This document shows, piece after piece, positions 31,325-39,311 of a stretch of DNA of 64,000 bases. Source of the stretch: Sphingomonas sp. GTDB lineage: Bacteria; Pseudomonadota; Alphaproteobacteria; Sphingomonadales; Sphingomonadaceae. The stretch lies in NCBI RefSeq assembly GCF_017304635.1, contig NZ_JAFKMA010000005.1, forward strand, positions 186,001 to 250,000, given 5' to 3'. Made by a program: the position numbers and the translations under genes. Below the pieces are notes generated by a model. The model was given only the letters and a program-made list of their open reading frames with translations, was not told the DNA's origin and made no database searches. Numbering within the stretch: the stretch's first letter is position 1; the number at the start of each line of letters is the position of its first letter.

Positions 31325-31750
31325 TTACTTCATCGTCTTGTTGCAGGCGCTCCAATATTGCGGCCACTTCATGCTCGCCGGCACCTTGCCCGCGGCCTTG
31401 TCGGCCTTCCACTTGGCGCCGCACTGGCGCTCGCGAGCGTACATCGCCTGTTGCGCCGCCGTCGGCTGGCCGGCGACGCGGGCGGGCTTGGCGGCGGCGA
31501 CCGCCTTGGCCGGCGCGGCGGCCTTGGCGGGGGCGGCCGGCGCAGCCGCGGCGGCCGGCTTCATCGACGCGCGGCAGGCCGCCAGGAACTGCATCCAGGT
31601 CTGACCGGCGGGCAGGGTCTTGGCGGTCTTGGCCGCCTGATACTTGGCGCCACACGCCTGCATCACGTTGTCGGCGGCGAAGGCCGGGCTCGCCAGCCCG
31701 ATCGCGCCCAGCGCTGCCATGGCCAGCATCGATTTCGTCGTGCGATTCAT
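31325..31750 (-). CDS. Secreted protein with duplicated Cys-Gly-Ala-Lys repeat
   Basis: 141 residues. A signal peptide (MNRTTKSMLAMAALGAIGLASPAFA) is followed by two copies of a motif of about 32 residues: CGAKYQAAKTAKTLPAGQTW..FLAACRASMK and CGAKWKADKAAGKVPASMKW..YWSACNKTMK. Between them lies an Ala/Pro/Lys-rich linker of about 40 residues. Each repeat has two cysteines that could form a disulphide in the periplasm. Its function is unknown. The start is the ATG at 31750; the frame remains open upstream only as a shadow. Confidence 0.8.
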   Translation of the reverse strand: MNRTTKSMLAMAALGAIGLASPAFAADNVMQACGAKYQAAKTAKTLPAGQTWMQFLAACRASMKPAAAAAPAAPAKAAAPAKAVAAAKPARVAGQPTAAQQAMYARERQCGAKWKADKAAGKVPASMKWPQYWSACNKTMK

Positions 31751-31936
31751 CGCGTCCACTCCCCGGGCCGGGCGCGGGATCGCCCCGGACTGGATCGATC
31801 CTGCTCCTCCACCCCGCCGATTGCCAGCGCGAAATCGCGTGCCGCCGCCTGCTGCGATCAAGCGGACTTGTCCTCGCCCGATTTGCCGCCATAGTCGCCC
31901 GCTGAAAATCAGCGGCTTGGGGGCCGACCGAACATC

Positions 31937-33244
31937 ATGCAGCGTATCCTGATCGGCCTGGCCGGTATCGTCGTCATCCTGTTGATCGCGTTCGCCTTGT
32001 CGAACAACCGCCGCGGCATCCGGCTGCGCGTCGTCGGCGCGGCGTTCGCGCTGCAAGCGGCGATCGCGGTGCTGGTGCTGAAGGCGCCATGGGGCGTGGC
32101 GGCGTTGAAGGGCGCCTCGGCGGGCGTGTCCAACCTGCTCGGCTATGCGCATAACGGCGTCGATTTCCTGTTCGGCCCGCTCGCCAAGCCGGAGGTCGGC
32201 GGCACAAGCTTCGCGATCGCCGCGCTGCCGGTCATCATCTTCTTCGCCAGCCTGGTGTCGATCCTCTATTATCTCGGCATCATGCAGTTGGTCGTGCGCT
32301 GGATCGGCGGCGCGATCGAGAAAGTGATCGGGGTGTCGAAGGTCGAGAGCCTGTGCGCCGCCGCCAACATCTTCGTCGGCCAGAGCGAATCGCCGCTGGT
32401 CATCAAGCCGTACCTCGCCGGCCTCACCCCGCCGCAACTGTTTACGGTGATGGCGAGCGGGATGGCGGGCGTCGCGGGCACGATCCTCGCCGCCTATGCC
32501 TCGATGGGGATCCGGATCGAATATCTGCTCGCCGCCAGCTTCATGGCGGCGCCGGGCGGCATCCTGATGGCGAAGATCATCATGCCCGACACGCGCGCGC
32601 TGGCCGACGAGGATCGCGTCATCGACCTGCCCGACGCGCGGATCAGCGAGCAAGGGCCGGCGGCGTTGCTGCCCGAAGGCGGTGTGCCCGGCGAGCCGCT
32701 GCCCGAGGCGACGCACGACGAGGAAAAACCCGCCAACCTCATCATGGCGGCGGCGCAGGGTGCGCAGACAGGCGTGCGGCTGGCGGTCGCGGTCGGCGCG
32801 ATGGTGCTCGCGTTCGTCGCCCTGGTCGCGCTGGCCAACGGCATCCTCGGCGGGATCGGCGGCTGGTTCGGGCATCCCGACCTCAGCTTCCAGGCGATCC
32901 TGGGCGCGATCTTCAAGCCGGTCATGTATCTGCTGAACGTGCCGTGGAACGAAGCCGGCGCGGCGGGCGGCTTCTTCGGCGAGAAGATCGTGCTCAACGA
33001 GTTCGTCGCCTATATCGACCTCGGCAAGCAGCAGGCGGCGCTGAGCCCGCATACCGTCGCGGTGGTGACGTTCGCGCTGTGCGGCTTCGCCAATTTCTCG
33101 TCGATCGCGATCCAGATGGCGGTGACCGGCAGCCTCGCTCCCAACCAGCGTCCGATGATCGCGAAGCTGGGCCTGCGCGCGCTGGCGGCGGGGAGCCTCG
33201 CGAACCTGATGTCGGCGGCGCTGGCGGGGATGCTGATCGCCTAG
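31937..33244 (+). CDS. concentrative nucleoside transporter (NupC/CNT family)
   Basis: 435 residues with N-terminal helices, two gate domains and a C-terminal core. Typical segments: SFAIAALPVIIFFASLVSILYYLGIMQ, the NIFVGQSESPLVIKPYL substrate loop, LLAASFMAAPGGILMAKI and ALCGFANFSSIAIQMAVTGSLAP. A central acidic insert (about 223-262, with DARISEQGPAALLPEGG) separates the halves. It imports nucleosides with H+ or Na+. A 186-bp leader (31751-31936) contains CGCTGAAAATCAGCG near 31900 but no clear gene. Confidence 0.94.
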   Translation: MQRILIGLAGIVVILLIAFALSNNRRGIRLRVVGAAFALQAAIAVLVLKAPWGVAALKGASAGVSNLLGYAHNGVDFLFGPLAKPEVGGTSFAIAALPVIIFFASLVSILYYLGIMQLVVRWIGGAIEKVIGVSKVESLCAAANIFVGQSESPLVIKPYLAGLTPPQLFTVMASGMAGVAGTILAAYASMGIRIEYLLAASFMAAPGGILMAKIIMPDTRALADEDRVIDLPDARISEQGPAALLPEGGVPGEPLPEATHDEEKPANLIMAAAQGAQTGVRLAVAVGAMVLAFVALVALANGILGGIGGWFGHPDLSFQAILGAIFKPVMYLLNVPWNEAGAAGGFFGEKIVLNEFVAYIDLGKQQAALSPHTVAVVTFALCGFANFSSIAIQMAVTGSLAPNQRPMIAKLGLRALAAGSLANLMSAALAGMLIA

Positions 33245-33364
33245 ACGGCGGCGTATTCCGGATCATGGCACGTCGCCGCCATAACGGACGTTTCCGCACC
33301 GCGGCCCGCTGTCGTCAGCCGGATCAAGGGGTTATGACCACCGAGATCATCAGGGAGACGAGCG

Positions 33365-34021
33365 ATGCTGGATCAGGAAGCGCAACAAGCCGCCACGCAG
33401 CAATTGCGGGAGTTCGTCGACAAATATAGCGGCATGCGGATCCAGTCGACCAGCGCCAAGGTCGTGACCTACACCAACGGCCTCTACAACGTCGACGGCA
33501 GCACCTGGGACCCCAAGATCGACGGCAAGAACTGGAAGCCGTTGCTCGAATTCTACGGCATCGGCGGCAATTGCTACGTCACCAGCCCGCTTCCGACGAA
33601 GCCGTCCAGCCATCCCGGTTTCAACGTTGGTGGACATATGACGCAGAACGACAAAGGCAGCGTCCCCACCGGCGGCCAATGCTACCTCATGCCGCTCTGT
33701 TCCTGGCACAACGGCAAGGCCAATGACGGTGTGCTGTTCTCGCACACGCAGACCAAGATGCTGCAGCTGTCGGGATATATGCAGGGCGAAGCGGTGGCGA
33801 CCTTTCTCGCGCGCCTGCCGAGCGACGCGCCGCTATCGCTGGTCTTTCTCGACGAAGACGGCCTGTCGTACCGCAATATCGCCGACGAGCCTGGGGCCGC
33901 GGCCCAAACGCTGGCCGCCGACGACGGCCCCAGCACGGCCGACAGTGGCCCATACGTGCTGCTGCGCCAGCACATTGATGGCGATACGGTGACCTACACG
34001 ATCGAGGACTCGCAATTCTAG
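33365..34021 (+). CDS. Unrecognised protein with HNH/treble-clef-like Cys-His pattern
   Basis: 218 residues, no signal peptide or membrane segment. I do not recognise the family with confidence. The middle carries Cys70, VGGHM with His91, then CYLMPLCSWHNGKAND with Cys106, Cys112 and His115-Asn116. The order C..H..C..CxxHN resembles an HNH or other treble-clef zinc fold, and the last part is like the end of HNH motifs (LCxxHNxxK). The N-terminal 60 residues (FVDKYSGMRIQSTSAKVVTY) and the acidic C-terminal third look like separate pieces. It stands alone 120 bp after the nucleoside transporter, with a GGGAGACGAGCG leader. Enzyme function is not shown. Confidence 0.75.
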   Translation: MLDQEAQQAATQQLREFVDKYSGMRIQSTSAKVVTYTNGLYNVDGSTWDPKIDGKNWKPLLEFYGIGGNCYVTSPLPTKPSSHPGFNVGGHMTQNDKGSVPTGGQCYLMPLCSWHNGKANDGVLFSHTQTKMLQLSGYMQGEAVATFLARLPSDAPLSLVFLDEDGLSYRNIADEPGAAAQTLAADDGPSTADSGPYVLLRQHIDGDTVTYTIEDSQF

Positions 34022-34040
34022 CGGCGAACGGCGGTGGCCG

Positions 34041-34280
34041 TCACCGCCTGAACGCCAGCCGTATCAGCCCCACAACCGCGATCAGCGCCCAGGCGCTTTC
34101 CATGATGACCGCGGACAGGTTGAAATCGTGGCTGAGGCTGACCAGGATCAAGCTCGCGCCGAGCAGGTTGCCGACGAGCGCGATCGCCGACCGCGCGTCG
34201 ATCCGGTCGGCGACGGTCGCGGCATAGGTCAGCAGGATCAGTGCGGTCCCGGCCAGTCCCGCCGCGTCGTAAGCAGTCAT
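34041..34280 (-). CDS. CBU_0592-like small membrane protein
   Basis: 79 residues from the ATG at 34280, with three hydrophobic segments (AAGLAGTALILLTYAAT, AIALVGNLLGASLILVSL, VIMESAWALIAVVGLIRLAF). The pattern NLLGASLILVSL..FNLSAVIMESAWALIAVVGLIR matches the CBU_0592-type family of unknown function. It begins 7 bp after the dehydrogenase stop and is probably co-transcribed with it. Confidence 0.8.
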   Translation of the reverse strand: MTAYDAAGLAGTALILLTYAATVADRIDARSAIALVGNLLGASLILVSLSHDFNLSAVIMESAWALIAVVGLIRLAFRR

Positions 34281-34287
34281 GCCGCGC

Positions 34288-35157
34288 TCATCGCGTCGGC
34301 ACCGGTTCGGCGCCCGAATAATCGTAGAAGCCGCGCCCGGTCTTGCGGCCGTACCAGCCCGCCTCGACATATTTGACCAGCAGCGGGGCGGGGCGGAACT
34401 TGGGGTCGCCGGTGCCGTCGAACAGGACCCGCGTGATCTCCAGGCAGGTGTCGAGCCCGATGAAGTCGGCCAGCGTCAGCGGCCCCATCGGGTGGTTGAG
34501 CCCGAGCTGGCAGGCGAGGTCGATGTCGCGGATCGTCGCGACGCCCTCGCCGAGCGCGAAGCACGCTTCGTTGAGCATCGGCATCAGGATGCGGTTGACG
34601 ATGAAGCCCGGCGCGTCGTTGGCGCGCACCACCTGCTTGCCGAGCGCGGCGGCATAGGTCTCGATCGCCGCGACCGTGTCGTCGCTGGTGGCGAGGCCGC
34701 GGATGATCTCGATCAGGCCCATGACCGGCACCGGGTTGAAGAAGTGCACGCCGATGAACCGCTTCGGGTCGGGCGTCGCCTGTGCCAGCCGCGTGATCGG
34801 GATCGACGAGGTGTTGGACGCCAGGATCGTGGTGGCGCCCATGACCTTGCCGACCTCGGCGAAGATCGCGCGCTTGATCTCCTCGCGTTCGGTCGCGGCC
34901 TCGACGATCAGGCCGCATCTGCCCATCGCGGTCGGCCCGTCGATCGTCTCGATCCGCGCCAGCGCCTGGTCCATCGCCGCGGCGTCGAGCTTGCCCTTGT
35001 CGACGGCCCGGGCGAGCTGTCGGCCGATCCCGGCCTTGCCGGCGTCGGCGCGTTCCTTCGACACGTCGGCGAGCAGCACGTGATAGCCGGCCTGCGCCGT
35101 CACCTGGGCGATCCCCGCACCCATCTGTCCCGCCCCGATCACGCCGACGACCTGCAT
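34288..35157 (-). CDS. 3-hydroxybutyryl-CoA dehydrogenase
   Basis: 289 residues. The N-terminal NAD-binding domain starts [21 protein letters not shown], and the active-site region has [19 protein letters not shown] with the catalytic histidine. [22 protein letters not shown] and [15 protein letters not shown] mark the C-terminal dimer domain. It oxidises (S)-3-hydroxyacyl-CoA to acetoacetyl-CoA in fatty-acid or aromatic degradation, feeding pools shared with PHA metabolism. Confidence 0.94.
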   Translation of the reverse strand: MQVVGVIGAGQMGAGIAQVTAQAGYHVLLADVSKERADAGKAGIGRQLARAVDKGKLDAAAMDQALARIETIDGPTAMGRCGLIVEAATEREEIKRAIFAEVGKVMGATTILASNTSSIPITRLAQATPDPKRFIGVHFFNPVPVMGLIEIIRGLATSDDTVAAIETYAAALGKQVVRANDAPGFIVNRILMPMLNEACFALGEGVATIRDIDLACQLGLNHPMGPLTLADFIGLDTCLEITRVLFDGTGDPKFRPAPLLVKYVEAGWYGRKTGRGFYDYSGAEPVPTR

Positions 35158-35206
35158 TGCTTGCTCCCGAAAGTTCAGTCGGTTGCCCTAGCCGGGGGCG
35201 CGGGCG

Positions 35207-35980
35207 TCAGTCCAGCCGGCGGCAGTCGTATGCGGTGGTGAGGTACGGGAACACGACCTCGTCCCGCTCGGCCAGGTTGGGGGTGCGCGCGATCAGGTCG
35301 CGGACCTCGGCGACGACCTCGGCCTTGGTCGACTCGGGCAAGGCGGCGATGAAGCTGGTCGACAGCGTCCGGCCGACGATCACGTCCTCCGGCGTGCCGC
35401 GATGCTCGTAGCGCAACCGTGTCTCGTGCAGCGGCGTGAAGCCGGGGGCGGGGAAGGGCGCGCGCCACGCCGCCTCGCTCTCGCGCGGAGCGTCGTCCTG
35501 ATGGCGGTTGGTGATCGCGGACAGTTCGGCGACCCACGGCACGCTGGTGTCGCGCACGTTCCAGATCAGCCCGAGCGTGCCGCCGGGGCGCAGCACACGG
35601 TGGAACTCGGTGACGACACCGGCGGTCGCGAACCAGTGGAAGGCGGTCGCGCAGACCACCGCATCGACGCTGGCATCGCCGAGCGGCAGGCGGTCGGCGG
35701 GGGCGACGATCGTGCGCACCGCGGGCAACGCGACGTGGAGTTCGCGCAGCATCTCCGCCACCGGATCGATCGCGACGACCTCGGCCCCGATCGCCGCGAG
35801 CAAAGCGGTGAACTTGCCGGTACCCGCGCCGACCTCCGCCACCACGCTCCCCGCACCGACGCCGAGCCGGTCGTGCAGCCAGTCCCCGACCGCGGCGGGA
35901 TAGCCCGGCCGGCTGGTCGCATAGACACCGGCGCCGCGCGCGAAGCCGGTTCCGGCGACCGGATTGACCGATCCGCTCAC
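35207..35980 (-). CDS. class I SAM methyltransferase coupled to egtD
   Basis: 257 residues. Motif I is VVAEVGAGTGKFTALL, followed by VVAIDPVAEML, then VCATAFHWFATAGVVTEFHRVLRPGG, typical of the UbiE/trans-aconitate methyltransferase group. The start is GTG 35980, whose GTGA overlaps the egtD stop by 4 bp; the open frame further upstream is a shadow of egtD. The tight coupling suggests a link with ergothioneine synthesis, but the substrate is unknown. Confidence 0.85.
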   Translation of the reverse strand: MSGSVNPVAGTGFARGAGVYATSRPGYPAAVGDWLHDRLGVGAGSVVAEVGAGTGKFTALLAAIGAEVVAIDPVAEMLRELHVALPAVRTIVAPADRLPLGDASVDAVVCATAFHWFATAGVVTEFHRVLRPGGTLGLIWNVRDTSVPWVAELSAITNRHQDDAPRESEAAWRAPFPAPGFTPLHETRLRYEHRGTPEDVIVGRTLSTSFIAALPESTKAEVVAEVRDLIARTPNLAERDEVVFPYLTTAYDCRRLD

Positions 35981-36954
35981 GGCGCGGGACGCGGCGCCTG
36001 CGCCTCGGCCAGATACAGCGCGAACTGGTCGGCGGGGTCGGTCCACTCGGCGATCGGCGTCCAGCCGCCCGCGCGCAGCAATATGCGCGCATCGCGGGGG
36101 CCGTATTTGTGGCTGTTCTCGGTGTGGATCGTCTCACCCGCGGCGATCGTGAAGGGGCGGCCCTCGATGGTGAAGGCGACGTCGCGCGTCGCCTCCAGGT
36201 GCATCTCGATCCGCGCGCGGTCGTCGTTCCAGATCGCGCGGTGGCGGAACGCCTCGACCGGGATCGTGCCGTCGAGCTCGCGATTGATCCGTTCGAGCAG
36301 GTTGAGGTTGAACGCCGCGGTCACGCCGGCCGCATCGTCATAGGCGCGCTCGAGCACTGCGTGATCCTTGATCCGGTCCATTCCGATCAGCAGCATCGCC
36401 CCTTCCCCGAGCGACTGGCGCATCGCGCGCAGCAGGTCGGTCGACGACAGCGGGATCATGTTGCCGATGGTCGAACCGGGAAAGAAGCCGAGCTTGGGGA
36501 ACGCGGCAATCCCGGCGGGCAGCTTCAGCGGTTGCAGGAAATCGGCTTCGAGTGGCTGGACCGCGAGGTCCGGGAACCGCGCCGCGAGCGCCCGCGACGA
36601 TTCACGCAGGAAATCGCCCGATATGTCGATCGGCACATAAGCGGCGGGCGCGACCGCTTCGAGCAGCAGCGGCGTCTTGGTCGAGGATCCCGATCCGAAC
36701 TCGACCACCGCGCGGCCCGGCCCGACGCGCGCGGCGATCTCGCCGGCCTTGTCGCGGAGCAACGCCGTCTCGGTCCGCGTCGGATAATATTCCGGCAGGT
36801 CGGTGATCGCCTCGAACAGTTCCGACCCGCGCCGGTCGTAGAACCACCGCGCCGGGATCGCGCGTGGCCGCCGCGTCAGCCCGTCGATCACGTCGGCGCG
36901 AAACGCCGGGTCGGCGAAGCTGCGCGTGCCGTCCTCGATTTCCTGTTTCAGCAC
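35977..36954 (-). CDS. egtD: L-histidine N-alpha-methyltransferase
   Basis: 325 residues of the EgtD/DUF2260 family, which trimethylates histidine to hercynine, the first step of ergothioneine synthesis. Signatures: PARWFYDRRGSELFEAITDLPEYYPTRTE, the SAM site VVEFGSGSSTKT, FFPGSTIGNM and NLNLLERINRELD, ending with HTENSHKYG. The start is taken at GTG 36954, with AGAGGA 7 bp upstream; the in-frame ATG at 36999 lies inside the adjacent palindromic repeat and would add residues of repeat origin. Confidence 0.93.
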   Translation of the reverse strand: MLKQEIEDGTRSFADPAFRADVIDGLTRRPRAIPARWFYDRRGSELFEAITDLPEYYPTRTETALLRDKAGEIAARVGPGRAVVEFGSGSSTKTPLLLEAVAPAAYVPIDISGDFLRESSRALAARFPDLAVQPLEADFLQPLKLPAGIAAFPKLGFFPGSTIGNMIPLSSTDLLRAMRQSLGEGAMLLIGMDRIKDHAVLERAYDDAAGVTAAFNLNLLERINRELDGTIPVEAFRHRAIWNDDRARIEMHLEATRDVAFTIEGRPFTIAAGETIHTENSHKYGPRDARILLRAGGWTPIAEWTDPADQFALYLAEAQAPRPAP

Positions 36955-36971
36955 GGCCGCATCCTCTTGTT

Positions 36972-37062
36972 CGTCATTCCCGCGAAAGCGGGAACCCATC
37001 TCCTGCGCGTGCTACTCGGTGAAACGGCGGGAGATGGGCCCCCGCTTTCGCGGGGGTGACGG
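36972..37062. repeat. REP-like palindrome between egtB and egtD
   Basis: CGTCATTCCCGCGAAAGCGGGAA at the left and CCCCCGCTTTCGCGGGGGTGACGGA at the right form two hairpins. The middle pairs CCCATCTCCTG with CGGGAGATGGG. It sits in the operon between egtB's stop and egtD's start, so it would be in the transcript and could tune relative expression. Confidence 0.8.
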
Positions 37063-37075
37063 ACCGGAGAATGCA

Positions 37076-38335
37076 TCAGATGTCCTTGGCGAGCCGGACG
37101 CCGGTGAATTGCCAGCGTTGGTGGGGGTAGAAGAAGTTGCGATAACAGGCGCGGACATGGCCGCGTGGCGTCGCGCACGATCCGCCGCGCAGGACGAACT
37201 GCCCGCTCATGAACTTGCCGTTATATTCGCCGACCGCGCCGTCGCAGGGTTTGAAGCCGGGATAGGGGCGATACGCGCTGCCGGTCCATTCCCACACGTC
37301 GCCGAAGAAAGCGGGACCGCCGGGCGACGGGCGCGGCTCGACCGGGCCGGCCGTGTCGAGCTGGTTGCCGCCGTCGGGATCATGGCTCGCGGCGGCGGCT
37401 TCCCATTCGAACTCGGTCGGCAGGCGCGCGCCGGCCCAACTGGCGAAGGCATCGGCCTCGAAGAAGCTGACATGCGTGACCGGAGCGGCGGGGTCGATCG
37501 GCCGGCGCCCGTCGAGCCCGAACCGAGTCCACGCGCCATCGCGCTGCTCCCAATAGAGCGGCGCGACGATACCCTCGCGCTGCACCCACGCCCAGCCGTC
37601 CGACAGCCAGTGGCGCGGGTCGGCATAGCCGCCATCGGCGATGAAGGCCGCCCACTCGCCGTTGGTCACGGTGCGGTCGGCGATGGCGTGCGGCGTGAGC
37701 AATGCGTCGTGGCGCGGCCCCTCGCAATCGAACGCGAAGTTGGGATCGTCATGCCCGATCCGCACGATCCCGCCATGATGCTCGATCCAGCCGATCGGCC
37801 CCGGCATCGCCACCGGAACTTTCGGCGCGCCCGGCCACACCGCCGGCTCGATCGGATTTTCGGACATCAGGTGGAGGATGTCGGTCAGCAGCAATTCCTG
37901 ATGCTGTTCCTCGTGATGGCATCCCAGCCGCACCAGCTCGCGCGCCGCCTCGGGCAGAGCGGGCAGCGCCTCGGCCAGCGCCGCATCGACATGCGCGCGA
38001 TAGGCGAGCACCTCGGCCAGGCTCGGCCGTGTCACCATCCCGCGGCGACCGCGCGCGTGGCGGCGGCCTTCGGCCTCGTAATAGCTGTTGAACAGGAACG
38101 GGAAGCGCTCGTCGTGCAACGCGTAGCCGGGCACGAAATCGCGCAGCACGAACGTCTCGAAGAACCAGGTCGTGTGCGCGAGGTGCCATTTGGCGGGCGA
38201 TGCATCGTCCATCGACTGGACCGTGGCATCGGCATCCGACAGTGGCGCGGCGAGCGCTTCGGTCAGCGCGCGAACGCCGGCCAGGCGCTGACCAAGCGCT
38301 TCGGACGACGGCGACAGGCCCAGCCGGGTTCGCAT
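37076..38335 (-). CDS. egtB: ergothioneine biosynthesis sulfoxide synthase
   Basis: 419 residues. The N-terminal DinB-like domain supplies three candidate iron ligands: His51 in KWHLAHTTW and His141/His145 in HHEEQHQE. The C-terminal FGE-sulfatase-like domain has VTNGEWAAFIADGGY, RLPTEFEWEAAA, GDVWEWTGSAYRPYPGF and RGGSCATPRGHVR. The enzyme joins hercynine to a thiol donor with oxygen. No EgtA, EgtC or EgtE gene is in the window, so the route may use cysteine directly; that is inferred. Confidence 0.94.
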   Translation of the reverse strand: MRTRLGLSPSSEALGQRLAGVRALTEALAAPLSDADATVQSMDDASPAKWHLAHTTWFFETFVLRDFVPGYALHDERFPFLFNSYYEAEGRRHARGRRGMVTRPSLAEVLAYRAHVDAALAEALPALPEAARELVRLGCHHEEQHQELLLTDILHLMSENPIEPAVWPGAPKVPVAMPGPIGWIEHHGGIVRIGHDDPNFAFDCEGPRHDALLTPHAIADRTVTNGEWAAFIADGGYADPRHWLSDGWAWVQREGIVAPLYWEQRDGAWTRFGLDGRRPIDPAAPVTHVSFFEADAFASWAGARLPTEFEWEAAAASHDPDGGNQLDTAGPVEPRPSPGGPAFFGDVWEWTGSAYRPYPGFKPCDGAVGEYNGKFMSGQFVLRGGSCATPRGHVRACYRNFFYPHQRWQFTGVRLAKDI

Positions 38336-38402
38336 TATGTTCTCCCCGTAAGGCCGATGTGACGCGACCGCAATGATCGAGATTACATGCCCGGAAAAAG
38401 AA

Positions 38403-38957
38403 TCAGCGAGACGCGCCGGGCACCCAGAGAACGTCGCCGGCCGCCGTTTGGTTCACCTGGCGTGCGGCGACAAAGAGCCAATCGCTCAATCGGTTGACGT
38501 AGCGCAGCGCCTGCGCGTTGAGCGGGGCGTCGGCATGGGCGGCAACCGCGCTGCGCTCGGCCCGGCGGGCGATGGTGCGGGCGAGGTGGAGGTGCGCGGC
38601 GAGCGGATGGCCGCCCGGCAGGATGAAGCTGGTCAGCGGCGCGAGCGACGCGTTCATCGCATCGATCTCCGCCTCCAGCCGATCGACCTGCGCGGCGGTG
38701 ATGCGCAGCGCGCCATCGATCCCGCCGGGCGTCGCCAGGTCGGCGCCGAGGTCGAACAGGTCGTTCTGGATCCGCTGCAACGCGGCGGCGATGTCATGGT
38801 CGGCGAGCGTCGCCGCGATGCCGATCGCGCTGTTGGCCTCGTCGACATCGCCGATCGCCGCCATCCGCGTATCGGCCTTCGACACGCGCGATCCGTCGAC
38901 CAGGCCGGTCGTGCCGTCGTCGCCGGTTCGCGTGTAGATCTTGTTGAGTTTGACCAT
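38403..38957 (-). CDS. cob(I)yrinic acid a,c-diamide adenosyltransferase (PduO/MMAB type)
   Basis: 184 residues, a five-helix-bundle ATP:corrinoid adenosyltransferase. The ATP-binding N-terminus is IYTRTGDDGTTGL, followed by GDVDEANSAIGIA, FILPGGHPLAAHLHLARTIARRAER and RYVNRLSDWLFVAARQVNQ. It makes adenosylcobalamin for enzymes such as methylmalonyl-CoA mutase. The start is ATG 38957; the in-frame start at 39005 falls inside a palindromic repeat. No cobalamin riboswitch is seen upstream. Confidence 0.93.
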   Translation of the reverse strand: MVKLNKIYTRTGDDGTTGLVDGSRVSKADTRMAAIGDVDEANSAIGIAATLADHDIAAALQRIQNDLFDLGADLATPGGIDGALRITAAQVDRLEAEIDAMNASLAPLTSFILPGGHPLAAHLHLARTIARRAERSAVAAHADAPLNAQALRYVNRLSDWLFVAARQVNQTAAGDVLWVPGASR

Positions 38958-38970
38958 CTTAGATTTGCGG

Positions 38971-39049
38971 TGCCAGCCCGCTCCCCCGCCCGACCACCCA
39001 GACATCGTATTCTATGGGCGGTCGGGCGGGGGAGCGGGCCGGTACCGCC
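38971..39049. repeat. GC-rich palindromic element, copy 1
   Basis: Perfect 20-bp arms GCCCGCTCCCCCGCCCGACC (38976-38995) and its complement at 39020-39039, with a 24-base centre containing CCCA and TGGG and outer GCGGTGCCAG against CCGGTACCGC. The same element, with paired arm changes, occurs at 61226-61303. It lies between the HIG1 and PduO genes. Confidence 0.85.
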
Positions 39050-39071
39050 GTGCGCGCGAGCGCACCCAACA

Positions 39072-39302
39072 TCAGCTATGATTACCGGCGAGGAACAGGA
39101 TCAGCACGACGATCAGGATCGCCGCGGCCTGGAAGAAGATGCGGAACTGCATCGCCTTGTTCGACTTGAGCGACGCCTGGCTCGGGCCGTCGCCGTGGAC
39201 CTCCTCGCTCGCATTCTTGAGGAAGTTGACGACGCCGTAGACGAGCGCGGCGACCGTCGCGAGCATCGCCGCGAGCAGCAGGATGGCGAGGAAGGTGTTC
39301 AT
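39072..39302 (-). CDS. HIG1-domain membrane protein
   Basis: 76 residues with two membrane helices (FLAILLLAAMLATVAALVYGVVNFL and FFQAAAILIVVLILFLAGN) joined by a polar loop holding SNKAMQFRIFFQAAAI, the HIG1/hypoxia-induced domain signature. In mitochondria, HIG1 proteins assist cytochrome oxidase; the bacterial role is uncertain. It lies 9 bp after gluQ. Confidence 0.85.
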   Translation of the reverse strand: MNTFLAILLLAAMLATVAALVYGVVNFLKNASEEVHGDGPSQASLKSNKAMQFRIFFQAAAILIVVLILFLAGNHS

Positions 39303-39311
39303 GGCGCTTAT

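Noticed and set aside
36955-36999. Upstream ATG extension of egtD
   Set aside because: The extra residues (MGSRFRGNDEQ...) are read from the palindromic repeat; GTG 36954 has a proper Shine-Dalgarno.
38958-39071. Cobalamin riboswitch before the PduO-type gene
   Set aside because: The structured sequence there is the dispersed palindrome also found after phaC; no B12-box-like sequence was seen.
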